64,000 nucleotides of DNA. Source: Silicimonas sp. (GTDB taxonomy: Bacteria; Pseudomonadota; Alphaproteobacteria; Rhodobacterales; Rhodobacteraceae). The first letter of the stretch is position 1; every line of letters begins with the position of its first letter. This document shows positions 18,112 to 26,276 of this stretch, piece after piece. The position numbers and the translations under genes are program-made. The DNA lies in assembly GCA_022826205.1 (NCBI GenBank), contig JAJDVJ010000095.1:26165-90164 (forward strand). The letters are read 5' to 3'. The notes under the pieces were generated by a model. The model ran no database searches and was not told the DNA's origin. It worked only from the letters and a program-made list of their open reading frames with translations.

Positions 18112-18654
18112 CTATTTCCGTCGCACTTTTTCGGCGAGTCGCGGCATGATCTCCACGAAATTGCAGGGCCGGTGGCGATTATCGAACTGGAAGGCGAGAA
18201 TCTCGTCCCACGCGTCCTTGCAGGCGCCGGGGCTGCCGGGAAGCGCAAACAGATAGGTTCCGTTCGCCACGCCACCGCAGGCGCGGCTCTGGACCGCCGA
18301 AGTGCCGATCTTCGTCATCGAGACTTGCGTGAAGACCGTGCCAAAGGCATCAACTTCCTTTTCGTAGACATCTCTGTGCGCCTCGACCGTAACGTCGCGT
18401 CCCGTCAGCCCGGTGCCACCGGTCGAAAGGATCACGTCGATGTCGTCGCGCTGGCTCCATTCTCGCAGCAGTGCCGCAATATGTGCACGATCATCGGTCA
18501 CGATTTCGCGGATCACGAGTTCGTGGCCCGCATCCTCGATCCGCCCTGCGAGCACGTCTCCTGAACGGTCGTCCGCGCGGCCTCGCGTGTCGCTTACGGT
18601 CAGCACCGCGATGCGGACCGGGATGAATTCCCGGGTTTCGACGATGTTGCTCAT
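18112..18654 (-). CDS. moaB: Molybdenum cofactor biosynthesis protein MoaB
   Basis: MoaB/MogA-like molybdopterin-binding protein of 180 aa, involved in adenylylation of molybdopterin during cofactor synthesis. The family fold is clear: IAVLTVSDTRGRADDRSGDVL at the N-terminus, the substrate loop LSTGGTGLTGRDVT, and FALPGSPGACKDAWDEIL near the end. It is the last gene of a four-gene set in which each neighbour overlaps the next by ATGA (udg, phosphoesterase, LysE-type exporter, moaB). That points to strong translational coupling, although the products are not obviously related. Confidence 0.93.
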   Translation of the reverse strand: MSNIVETREFIPVRIAVLTVSDTRGRADDRSGDVLAGRIEDAGHELVIREIVTDDRAHIAALLREWSQRDDIDVILSTGGTGLTGRDVTVEAHRDVYEKEVDAFGTVFTQVSMTKIGTSAVQSRACGGVANGTYLFALPGSPGACKDAWDEILAFQFDNRHRPCNFVEIMPRLAEKVRRK

Positions 18655-19271
18655 GCGCGCCGTCCTTCCAGCACGAGGCGGAGTGCCAAGGTGGCGAAGA
18701 TTGAAGCGGAAAGGACTCGAAGGGCCTGCTCAACCCTTGGTGTTCGGGCCATCAGCTGGGCGATTCTGCCAGAGAACGCTCCGACGGCGCCGTTGATGAT
18801 GAATCCTCCGACAGCGATGACTGCACCCAGTATCAGGAATTGCGGCAGGACGGCGCGGCCAGGATCAACGAATTGCGGGACGAATGCCAGAATGAATAGG
18901 GCCACCTTGGGGTTGGTCAGATTCACGATCAGCCCGTCCCTGAAGGCCTTGGCGGGCCAGATGTCGGGCATGTCAGGTGCACCGAGCGGCGTACGAAGGG
19001 CCTTATGTGCCAGCCAGAGCAGATAGGCGACGCCAGCAAATCGGATCACGTCGAACAGTATGGGGTGCTGGGCCACCAGGTAGCCGAGGCCAAGGCCCGT
19101 CAGCGACACGTGCACCATTGCGCCCGTGGAGACACCCGCCGAAGCCGCGAGGGCTGCGCGCGTGCCGGCGCGTGCACCCTGCGCAAGGCAGAAGAGCATG
19201 TCGGCACCGGGAGTCAGGTTCAAAGCCAGCGCAGCTGGAATGAAGGCGATCATGATCAGCGGCTCGATCAT
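18651..19271 (-). CDS. LysE/RhtB family exporter
   Basis: Amino-acid/metabolite efflux protein of the inner membrane, 206 aa. The signature NLTPGADMLFCLAQGARAG sits in the first loop and is followed by ASAGVSTGAMVHV. Other landmarks are VAYLLWLAHKALR and the second conserved block GLIVNLTNPKVALFILAFVPQFV. About six hydrophobic helices are present. ATG 19271 is chosen because it overlaps the stop of the phosphoesterase gene (ATGA) and gives the normal family N-terminus; the frame runs on upstream without matching. The substrate is unknown. Confidence 0.9.
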   Translation of the reverse strand: MIEPLIMIAFIPAALALNLTPGADMLFCLAQGARAGTRAALAASAGVSTGAMVHVSLTGLGLGYLVAQHPILFDVIRFAGVAYLLWLAHKALRTPLGAPDMPDIWPAKAFRDGLIVNLTNPKVALFILAFVPQFVDPGRAVLPQFLILGAVIAVGGFIINGAVGAFSGRIAQLMARTPRVEQALRVLSASIFATLALRLVLEGRRA

Positions 19272-19867
19272 GGAGCGACCTCGAAGATGCGGCCCGAGGG
19301 ACCGAGATTGCATACCTGGGTCTTGCCGATCTGTCCTGACCGACCCCAGGAATCGTGGATATGGCCGCATAGCGCCAGCCTTGGCTGAACGCGCTCGATC
19401 GCGTCGCGGATGGACTCCGATCCGACGGACATTTCATTCGAGGTCGCGTCCGCGACACCCTTTGGCGGAGAGTGCGTGACAAGGATGTCGGCGGTTTGGC
19501 ATCGCTGCAGCATTGCGGCGGCGGCTGCCTCGTCGAGATCGCATGACCAGGGGCCGAATGGCGTGACAGGCACGCCGTATCCGAGGCCGAACAGGCGAAG
19601 CCCTCCGAATTCGGTTCCCTCGCCGTGAAGCACGATCGTGCCGGCTCGGGTTGCGTCGCGAAGTTCTCTCGCGCTCTCTGCATTGCCTGGCACGACGACC
19701 ATCGTACATCCGATGCCGTCTAGCATGCGCATGGCATCGTCGAGCCCTTCCCGCATGTTGCAGAAGTCTCCTGCCCCGATTACCAGATCCGCCTCCTTGC
19801 TCATGGAGACCAAGGCCTCTGCCTTCGTCTTCGAATGGTGCAGGTCTGAGAAGGCAAGGATGTTCAT
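19268..19867 (-). CDS. Metallophosphoesterase (calcineurin-like)
   Basis: Binuclear metal phosphoesterase of about 199 aa. Metal-binding motifs appear in the usual order: FSDLHHS (D-x-H), GAGDFCNM (GD), VPGNAES (GN, where E/A replaces the common H/D), TSHPPK-type LVTHSPPKG, and CGHIHDSWG (GHxH). The natural substrate is unknown; related small proteins act on nucleotide or phosphodiester substrates. It sits between the uracil-DNA glycosylase and the LysE exporter with ATGA overlaps on both sides. Confidence 0.88.
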   Translation of the reverse strand: MNILAFSDLHHSKTKAEALVSMSKEADLVIGAGDFCNMREGLDDAMRMLDGIGCTMVVVPGNAESARELRDATRAGTIVLHGEGTEFGGLRLFGLGYGVPVTPFGPWSCDLDEAAAAAMLQRCQTADILVTHSPPKGVADATSNEMSVGSESIRDAIERVQPRLALCGHIHDSWGRSGQIGKTQVCNLGPSGRIFEVAP

Positions 19868-20616
19868 TTCCGGAGCCTGTCCTTGAGGCTGAGCAGATCA
19901 GCCCATGTCTCGCGTTTGGCTTCCGGCGTGCGCAGGAGATATGCGGGGTGGAACATCGGAAGCGTCGGCTTGCCAAGCGCCTTTTTCCAATTCCCCCGCA
20001 GCCTCGTGATTCCACGCTGTCCGAGAAGCGCCAGGCAGGCGTGGTTGCCCATGGCGACGATCAGGTCGGGATTGACGAGTTCGACATGCCGCTCGAGAAA
20101 AGGCAGCATCATCTTCATTTCTTCAGGCTTCGGGTCGCGGTTTTGCGGTGGCCTCCAGGGCAGCACGTTGGCTATGTATAGCGCCCTTTCGCGATCTGAT
20201 TCAGTGCGGAAAAGACCGATGTGGCTGAACATCAGGTCAAGCAGCTGTCCTGCACGTCCCACGAATGGCCGGCCTTCGATGTCTTCGTCGCGCCCAGGGG
20301 CTTCGCCAATGATCATCACCCGCGCATTGGCATTGCCGTCCGAGAACACGAGCTGCTTGGCGGCGCGCTTGAGATCACAGTGTTCGTAGGCTTCCATGGC
20401 TGCCCGGAGCGATACGAGATCGACCGCCGCCGTGGCTGCGGACCTTGCGATATCGACGACGTCGGTTTCAGGCGCTGCGTCCTGAGCCGGCGCTCGCCTA
20501 GGCGGCCTCACGGCCTGCGGCAGCGCGGTCCGGTCGACAGGCGCATCAAGAATCGCTTCGTCCGCGCCGCACGCGATCTGCCATTCGAGGGACGCCTTCA
20601 TTGCCTGGTATTCCAT
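19864..20616 (-). CDS. Family-4-type uracil-DNA glycosylase lacking most iron-sulfur cysteines
   Basis: Removes uracil from DNA. The catalytic motif GEAPGRDEDIEGRPFVGRAGQLLD and the C-terminal HPAYLLR motif place it in the family-4 group. That group normally carries a [4Fe-4S] cluster held by four cysteines. Only one candidate remains (EHCDLKRAA). The usual NVVKCRPPGNR reads NVLPWRPPQNR, and the usual C-RPFL position reads MLPFL. An N-terminal extension of about 75 aa with an Ala/Pro-rich linker precedes the domain. Start ATG 20616 is chosen over an upstream in-frame codon at 20652. It heads the ATGA-coupled operon. Confidence 0.88.
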   Translation of the reverse strand: MEYQAMKASLEWQIACGADEAILDAPVDRTALPQAVRPPRRAPAQDAAPETDVVDIARSAATAAVDLVSLRAAMEAYEHCDLKRAAKQLVFSDGNANARVMIIGEAPGRDEDIEGRPFVGRAGQLLDLMFSHIGLFRTESDRERALYIANVLPWRPPQNRDPKPEEMKMMLPFLERHVELVNPDLIVAMGNHACLALLGQRGITRLRGNWKKALGKPTLPMFHPAYLLRTPEAKRETWADLLSLKDRLRK

Positions 20617-20750
20617 GAGGGAGAGGCTACGCGGGAGTGACCTCGGGGACAATGCCTGCAGAGCTCCCGGGCAAAAGTTCCAAGCCCGGGTTCTGCAGCA
20701 TGCCCGAGCAGCCTGGACATGTGTGGCCAGGTGGCCTCACGGACCGGTGC

Positions 20751-21365
20751 CTACGGCTCATTCCGCGTCACTCGTGGCTCGGTGCCGTCGATCAACCGCC
20801 GGATATTGGCGCGGTGCGACCAGAAGACGACAATCGCCATGAACAGAGTTGCCACGACCAATTGGCCCTGCCCGAGCAAGAAAGCCACGGCTGGCGTGAG
20901 CGCGGCGGCCACGAGCGCCGACAGGGAAGAGATTCGCGAGACGAGAAACACGCCAAGCCAGGCGGCCATCGCCGTGAGCCCTACCAGGGTGCTGAATCCT
21001 GCCAGGGCGCCAAGCAGGGTTGCCACGCCCTTCCCGCCCCGGAAGCCGAGCCAAACGGAAAATACATGGCCCAGGAATGCCGCGAGCCCGGCAATCTGCG
21101 CGGCGTCTTCGCCAGCAACCGCTCTCGCGACAACGACCGCGACAAGGCCCTTTGCGGCGTCAAGGAGCAGTGTTGTCAGTGCTGCGGTCTTGGAGCCGGT
21201 GCGCAGGACATTGGTAGCCCCGATATTGCCGGATCCGATTCCGCGCGGGTCGGGCAGGCCAAATGCGCGCGACACGATCAGCCCGAAGGGAATTGAACCT
21301 GCCAGATAGGCCAGCAAGGCCGTGACCAGGATTTCCGCAAGGGACGTGTCGAAATCCGGCATCAT
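20751..21365 (-). CDS. plsY: Acyl-phosphate:glycerol-3-phosphate acyltransferase PlsY
   Basis: Inner-membrane enzyme that makes lysophosphatidic acid from acyl phosphate, the first acylation of phospholipid synthesis. Diagnostic loops are visible: GSIPFGLIVSRAFGLPDPRGIGSGNIGATNVLRTGSK-type segment (GSGNIGATNVLR), GHVFSVWLGFRGGKGVATLLG, and a last loop with HRANIRRLIDGTEPR. The length of 204 aa is normal, with several hydrophobic helices. It lies directly downstream of the pyrX-type gene (51-base gap), as in many alphaproteobacteria. Confidence 0.95.
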   Translation of the reverse strand: MMPDFDTSLAEILVTALLAYLAGSIPFGLIVSRAFGLPDPRGIGSGNIGATNVLRTGSKTAALTTLLLDAAKGLVAVVVARAVAGEDAAQIAGLAAFLGHVFSVWLGFRGGKGVATLLGALAGFSTLVGLTAMAAWLGVFLVSRISSLSALVAAALTPAVAFLLGQGQLVVATLFMAIVVFWSHRANIRRLIDGTEPRVTRNEP

Positions 21366-21416
21366 CTGTCTCCCACTGGGGCAAGCGTGGGGCGGGCCGT
21401 GTTGGCGGCAGGCGTC

Positions 21417-22697
21417 TCAGTTCGACGCACCGCTCTGGGTCTCTGTCCGTCGGCCTGCAACCCAGGTGCCGAGAACCTTTCCCTGCAGCCTGGCCTCGTC
21501 GAAGGGCGTGTTCTTGGACTTCGAGTGCAGCTTGAACCGGTCAAGCACGAATGGTGCGTCGGGGTCGAAGAGAACCAGGTCAGCGGGCGCGTCGATGCTC
21601 AGGCGGCCTGCGGCAAGCCCGAGCCGTGTTGCTGGGGAAAGCGAAAGGGCGCGCCAAAGCGTCGGCAGGTCCAGATGGCCCGCATGGACCAACCGCAATG
21701 CCGCGGGAAGAAGCGTCTCGAGGCCAATTGCTCCCGACGCCGCCTCCTCGAAGGGCAAGCGCTTGGATTCCTCGTCCTGTGGCGTGTGCATCGAACTTAT
21801 GATGTCTATCAAGCCGTTCGCCATGGCGTCCACGACTGCCAGCCGGTCGTCCTCTGAGCGCAGCGGCGGCTTGACCTTGAAGAACGTCCGATAGTCGCCG
21901 ATGTCGATTTCGTTCAGGGTCAGGTGGTGGATCGAAACTCCGGCGGTGATGTCCAGTCCTGCGTCCTTGGCGCGTTCGAGACGGCGGAGCGCACGCGACG
22001 TGGTCACCTGGTCGGCGTGGTATCTTGCGCCTGTCATTTCGACGACGGCAATGTCCCGATCAAGGCCCATTCGTTCGGCCAGCGGCGAGACCGAGGGAAG
22101 CCCCCTGAGCGCCGCGAACTTACCGCTTGTGGCCGACGCCCCGGATGAGAGTTCCGGCTCTTGCGGGTGCCCGATCACGAGGGCACCAAGCGAAGCCGCG
22201 TAGGTCAAGCAGCGTGCGAAGACCTTGGTGCTCTGAACGACACGGTCGCAATCGGAAAAGGCAACGGCGCCCGCATCAAGAAGGAATCCGATCTCGGCCA
22301 TCTCGCGACCCTCGCGGCCACGGGTCAATGCCGCCATGGGCAGAACGTTGACGGGCGCGGCCTCATTCGCTCGTCGGCGAACGAATTCCAGAACTTCGGG
22401 CGTGTCGATGGCCGGCAGCGTGTCCGGTCGGGTGACCATTGTCGTAATTCCGCCTGCAGCGGCTGCCATGCCGGCGGTGCGGAAGCTCTCCTTGTGGCGT
22501 TCGCCGGGTTCGCTGACCTTGACGCCGATATCGATGATGCCGGGCGCCAGGCAATTCCCGGTGCAATCGACCTCTTCCGCATCGTCCATGCCTCGCGGGC
22601 CAACGATCACGCCGTCGCGAACGGCCAGGGTTCCGGACTCGCTGGTCCCCTTCTCGGGATCGATCAAACAGGCATTCCGGAAGATCAGCGCGGTCAT
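21417..22697 (-). CDS. Non-catalytic dihydroorotase-like protein (PyrX type)
   Basis: Dihydroorotase-family protein of 426 aa whose zinc site is gone. The normal DxHxH motif reads APGIIDIGVKVSEPG, with Gly58 and Lys60 in place of both histidines. The M-PNT-P loop reads MVTRPDTLP. The catalytic TDHAPH reads SMHTPQ, losing the Asp. The fold otherwise matches along its length (AAGGITTM, AASGAIGLETLLP, SLSPATRLGL, ADLVLFDPDA). In several bacteria such a dead paralogue (PyrX/PyrC') binds aspartate transcarbamoylase as a structural subunit. Here it sits by plsY, but pyrB is about 8.7 kb upstream. A working dihydroorotase must be elsewhere. Confidence 0.85.
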   Translation of the reverse strand: MTALIFRNACLIDPEKGTSESGTLAVRDGVIVGPRGMDDAEEVDCTGNCLAPGIIDIGVKVSEPGERHKESFRTAGMAAAAGGITTMVTRPDTLPAIDTPEVLEFVRRRANEAAPVNVLPMAALTRGREGREMAEIGFLLDAGAVAFSDCDRVVQSTKVFARCLTYAASLGALVIGHPQEPELSSGASATSGKFAALRGLPSVSPLAERMGLDRDIAVVEMTGARYHADQVTTSRALRRLERAKDAGLDITAGVSIHHLTLNEIDIGDYRTFFKVKPPLRSEDDRLAVVDAMANGLIDIISSMHTPQDEESKRLPFEEAASGAIGLETLLPAALRLVHAGHLDLPTLWRALSLSPATRLGLAAGRLSIDAPADLVLFDPDAPFVLDRFKLHSKSKNTPFDEARLQGKVLGTWVAGRRTETQSGASN

Positions 22698-23055
22698 GCC
22701 TGTCAGGTGTCAGAACTGCATCAGAATCTCAAGGGAATTGTCCGGAATGCCTGACAGCCTTGTGCCGCCTCGCAGGCGAGACGCATTCGCTCTTCGCAAG
22801 CCCTTCGCCGGGGCGACCTCCGCCTGCAAGTGCGCCAATCACGGACGCGTCGTCACGTGCCCTTGCACTGAACTGTTCGACTGCCAGCTGGTCCGGACGC
22901 GCCCGATCTGTGAGCCGCAGGCGCGTCGCCACGCGTGCGCGGGCCCGATTTGCCGTTGAGGAAGTTCTCGGGCGCACGATTGTGAGCGATGTCGGCCTGA
23001 TGTCCGGATCGAGGTTGAATTCTCCATGTGATCGCCGGGGAATCTGGACGTCAGG
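22698..23055. other. Gap between the pyrX-type gene and the amine oxidase gene
   Basis: About 360 bases. No convincing frame, tRNA or clear terminator. It contains the left junction of the segment separating pyrX from pyrB, and the pyrX promoter must lie here. Confidence 0.35.
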
Positions 23056-24618
23056 TCACCTGCCGGTGAATTGGCGGTGGATGGCCTCTGCGGCGGCGTG
23101 TGCGGCAAGCAGGGCGCCTTCCTGCCATCCGGGCAAGGCGGTCACCTGGTCGCCAGCGAAGTGGAACGGTCCGTCGCCCTCGCGCAGCGTTGCAGCGGCG
23201 TCGGGATTGGTGCGCGGCCATCCGCCATTCTGAAAGGGAACGTTAAGCCAGGCGCGGCTGATGCCGCATTCCAACTCGCTTGCATATCCCGGGTGCAACG
23301 GTTCGCCCTCTTCCAATGCTGCGCGAAGGCGCTCCGGCGCCGACATGGCGGAATAGCGCCGCCCGGGCCCCGAACTCCAGATATAGGCACCGACCAGCAC
23401 GCCCTTGGGCCGATGATAGCCGTTGCACGGATACCAGATCTGGGTGATGTCGCTGTCGGTCCAGGATATTCCCCCGTAGATCGCCGAGTCATCCTCCCAG
23501 AAGCGCCGCCTGGCCTGAAATGCGACTTTCACCGCCTCGACGAAATCCAGCGATTCAATCGCGGCCTGCGTTTCGGGAGAAAAGTCGTTCGGGATGTCCT
23601 TCAGCACGGGCGCGGGGATCGTGCAGATGGCATGGTCAGCTCGGACGGCCCGTTCCGCGCCGTCCTGGCCGCGATAGATGATCCGAACCCCGTGATCCTC
23701 ACGTCGGATCTGCTCGACGATGCACTCGTACCGGACGAGATCGCCAATGCGCTCTGCAAAGGCGCGGACGATCGCGTCCATGCCGCCGACGGGCTGGAAC
23801 AAGGTCGGGTTCTGGTTGAGGAAATGACTGAAATGAAGCTTGTACTGCCAGAAGTCCGCACCCAGCAATTCGCCGAAGTCCAGCCTTTCCTCGGCATCGC
23901 CAGCCTCCAGCCCCGCGTGGACAGTTGTGCCCTGATGGCCGGCACGGTTGGTGCCGGCATAGCTTCGATCTTCCTGCAGCCCGCCGAAACTTGTCAGCAT
24001 GGCGCGAACCTTCTCCTTGTCGTCCGCAGTAAGTTCTGCGTCCAGCGCGCCGCGGTCCACTGCCTTGGCCAGCAGTTCGGCCACGTAGCCGCGCATGTCG
24101 GTCAACACCCTGCGGGCGATGACCGGCCTGCCGCCGAATCGCGCGCGGTCATGGAAGAGGGCAGCGCGGTTGTCGTTGGTGAAAACTTCGAGATCGATGC
24201 CGAATGCCTTGCAATATCCGAGCACCGTGCGGTGATGATAGGGAATTCGCGCCGGGCCGAGATTTGCGTAGAGATGGTCCTCAGGATCGAAACAAACTTC
24301 CTGGCGCATTTCCCGTTCGTTCAGCACATCACCTCCGCGCACGGTCAGGTTGCGCCCGCCCGGTCGCGCCGTCGCCTCCAGGACGGTGCAGCGCCATCCG
24401 GCCCTGGACATCTCCCACGCCGCTGCCAGTCCTGAGACTCCCGCGCCCAGAATGACGACGTGCCCGCCCTCGCCGGTGCCTGGTGCGAGATCCAGCGTGG
24501 CTGCCTGGGCAGCGCCCGTTCCCAGCATTCCCAGGGCATCCATGGTCCGAAAGACCGCTGCAGATCCGGCGGCGGCGCCAATCGAACGCAGCAACGTGCG
24601 TCTGGTGGGCTTGCGCAT
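23056..24618 (-). CDS. Tat-exported flavin amine oxidase / L-amino-acid oxidase-like protein
   Basis: FAD-dependent amine or amino-acid oxidase of 520 aa. The N-terminus is a twin-arginine signal (TRRTLLRSIGAAAGSAAV), so the folded flavoprotein is expected in the periplasm. The dinucleotide-binding motif VVILGAGVSGLAAAWEMSRAG follows, then EATARPGGRN. The C-terminal FAD contact is visible as FHFAGDQVTALPGWQEGAL. The substrate is unknown; L-amino acids or polyamines are typical. It stands alone on the minus strand, divergent from the D-glutamate cyclase-like gene. Confidence 0.87.
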   Translation of the reverse strand: MRKPTRRTLLRSIGAAAGSAAVFRTMDALGMLGTGAAQAATLDLAPGTGEGGHVVILGAGVSGLAAAWEMSRAGWRCTVLEATARPGGRNLTVRGGDVLNEREMRQEVCFDPEDHLYANLGPARIPYHHRTVLGYCKAFGIDLEVFTNDNRAALFHDRARFGGRPVIARRVLTDMRGYVAELLAKAVDRGALDAELTADDKEKVRAMLTSFGGLQEDRSYAGTNRAGHQGTTVHAGLEAGDAEERLDFGELLGADFWQYKLHFSHFLNQNPTLFQPVGGMDAIVRAFAERIGDLVRYECIVEQIRREDHGVRIIYRGQDGAERAVRADHAICTIPAPVLKDIPNDFSPETQAAIESLDFVEAVKVAFQARRRFWEDDSAIYGGISWTDSDITQIWYPCNGYHRPKGVLVGAYIWSSGPGRRYSAMSAPERLRAALEEGEPLHPGYASELECGISRAWLNVPFQNGGWPRTNPDAAATLREGDGPFHFAGDQVTALPGWQEGALLAAHAAAEAIHRQFTGR

Positions 24619-25002
24619 CCCGAATCCCCTTTCTTGCTTCCCCTCGCGGCCAAGATCACTGCCGTCACCGCACTGGTCAAGCGGCCTGCAAGCGCCTTGC
24701 CGAAGATCCGGCGAGCAGGTTGCGTGGCGACCGGGTACGGATTCATGGTCCGGCCCCGGCGCTGCACTGGTCTGAGGCAGCCCGGATTCTCGTGTTGGCC
24801 ACTGTCGCTTGCCGCGGCAAGGGCTGGGTGCTCAGGGCCATCGTCTGGCGTCGTTTCGTGGAGAACCGTAGTGCCGCATGCCCGAAATCGCCGCGCATTT
24901 GGCAAGGGACACTGCGCAGCGGAAATTAGGTACTTCTTTCCTTGAGTTCCAAAGTCCATTTCAAATTGATTTTGTGTCCCGATAGGCAGACTCTTCCGAA
25001 GT
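24619..25002. other. Divergent intergenic region
   Basis: About 380 bases between the divergent amine oxidase and D-glutamate cyclase-like genes. The right third (about 24940–25000) is distinctly more AT-rich than its surroundings and is the likely promoter area. No operator or RNA motif was recognised. Confidence 0.4.
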
Positions 25003-25857
25003 ATGGGAGAACCGGACTTGAAACACGGTTTCAAGGACTTGATGTCTTTGGATGCTGCGGAGATCCGCGGCCAAATCAGATCGGGCGCGTACCGTTCTCA
25101 CACGGCCGGACTGGGGCGAAACAAGCTCCAAGCCAATCTCGCAATCCTGCCGAAGACCTTTGCATCGGATTTCTTTCGCTACTGTCAGCGCAATCCCAAG
25201 CCGTGCCCGCTCGTTGGCGTGTCCGAGACGGGCAATCCTGCACTGCCCACACTGGGGCGCGATATCGACGTGAGAACGGACGTTCCGGCCTATTATGTCT
25301 ACGAAAACGGGGCGCTGGCGGAGTCCCGCTTCGACATAACCGATCTTTGGAGTGACGAATTCGTTGCCTTCGCACTTGGGTGCTCATTCACGTTCGAACG
25401 TGCCATGAGGGCGGCCGGCATCTCCTTTTGGCACATCGACAACAACAGAACCGTGCCCATGTACCGCTCGAGCATCGACACGATCTCGGTGGGCCCGTTC
25501 AAGGGTCCCATGGTCGTGAGCATGCGCGCCATTGACAAGGATCGCCTTCAGCAAGCCGTGGACATCAGCAAGCGGTTCCCGATGGCACACGGTTCGCCTT
25601 TGCACTGGGGTGACCCCGGCGAAATCGGCATAGACGACATAGGCTTGCCGGACTGGGGCGATGCAAGTCCAATTGGCGAAGGCCAGGTTCCTGTCTTCTG
25701 GGCGTGCGGTGTCACGCCGCAGGTGGCAATCGAGCAGGCGCATCTTCCTGTTTGCATCACGCACAAGCCGGGGCACATGCTGATCACGGACGTCGACGAC
25801 GATGCGGAGGTTCCAGTTCTCCGGTCAACCTTCCCTCGAACCCGAAACGGGAAGTGA
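25003..25857 (+). CDS. DUF1445 family protein, probable D-glutamate cyclase
   Basis: A 284-aa member of the DUF1445/UPF0317 family. Family blocks are clear: DVRTDVPAYYVYENG, VAFALGCSFTFERAMRAAGI, HIDNNRTVPMYRSSI, GPMVVSMRAI, and VPVFWACGVTPQVAIEQA. Older annotation calls these putative hydro-lyases. The mammalian DGLUCY protein, which carries a DUF1445 domain, converts D-glutamate to 5-oxo-D-proline. The 5-oxoprolinase-type gene just downstream supports the same kind of reaction here. That functional call is inferred from family and context. Confidence 0.85.
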   Translation: MGEPDLKHGFKDLMSLDAAEIRGQIRSGAYRSHTAGLGRNKLQANLAILPKTFASDFFRYCQRNPKPCPLVGVSETGNPALPTLGRDIDVRTDVPAYYVYENGALAESRFDITDLWSDEFVAFALGCSFTFERAMRAAGISFWHIDNNRTVPMYRSSIDTISVGPFKGPMVVSMRAIDKDRLQQAVDISKRFPMAHGSPLHWGDPGEIGIDDIGLPDWGDASPIGEGQVPVFWACGVTPQVAIEQAHLPVCITHKPGHMLITDVDDDAEVPVLRSTFPRTRNGK

Positions 25858-25864
25858 GACTTGC

Positions 25865-26167
25865 ATGAGAACGCCCTTGGCGCTGATGGCGGCAACGATG
25901 CTGGTGGCGGTATCAGCGCTTGCTGAGGACCTGGCTGTCGTGGGCGACCGGTAGGGTCTGCTCCTGCACAAGCATTTCGGCGGGCCGTGCTGGTAGGAAA
26001 CGCTTCCCGAAGATTCAGGCGGTTCGATCAACGCGAACCTGACCGCGCACGATCAGACGAGTCTGGGTGTCGAAATCGTCTTTCGGCTCCAGGACGGCGA
26101 TGTCAATCGCGTCGCGGTGAACGTCGCTGACAATTCGGTTGCGGACGCATCTGAACTTGATCCGTAA
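25865..26167 (+). pseudogene. Small exported protein gene with two in-frame amber codons
   Basis: Starting at ATG 25865, 7 bases after the previous stop, the frame encodes a classic signal peptide (MRTPLALMAATMLVAVSALA). It then reads EDLAVVGDR and meets TAG at 25952. It continues GLLLHKHFGGPCW, meets a second TAG at 25991, and reads on sensibly (SINANLTAHDQTSLGVEIVF and more) to TAA at 26165. Without the stops it would be a secreted protein of about 100 aa. Both ambers could derive from TGG by one base change. Family not recognised. Decay is the simplest reading. Confidence 0.6.
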
Positions 26168-26276
26168 CTTCCTGCTGTTCCTGCCGTCGCTGCTTCAGCA
26201 ACAGCGGCTTATCCGGTAATCGGGAATTCGACAAATCGATGCCGGGCTTTGGCCCGGAAGCCAAGGGAGCCGGACC

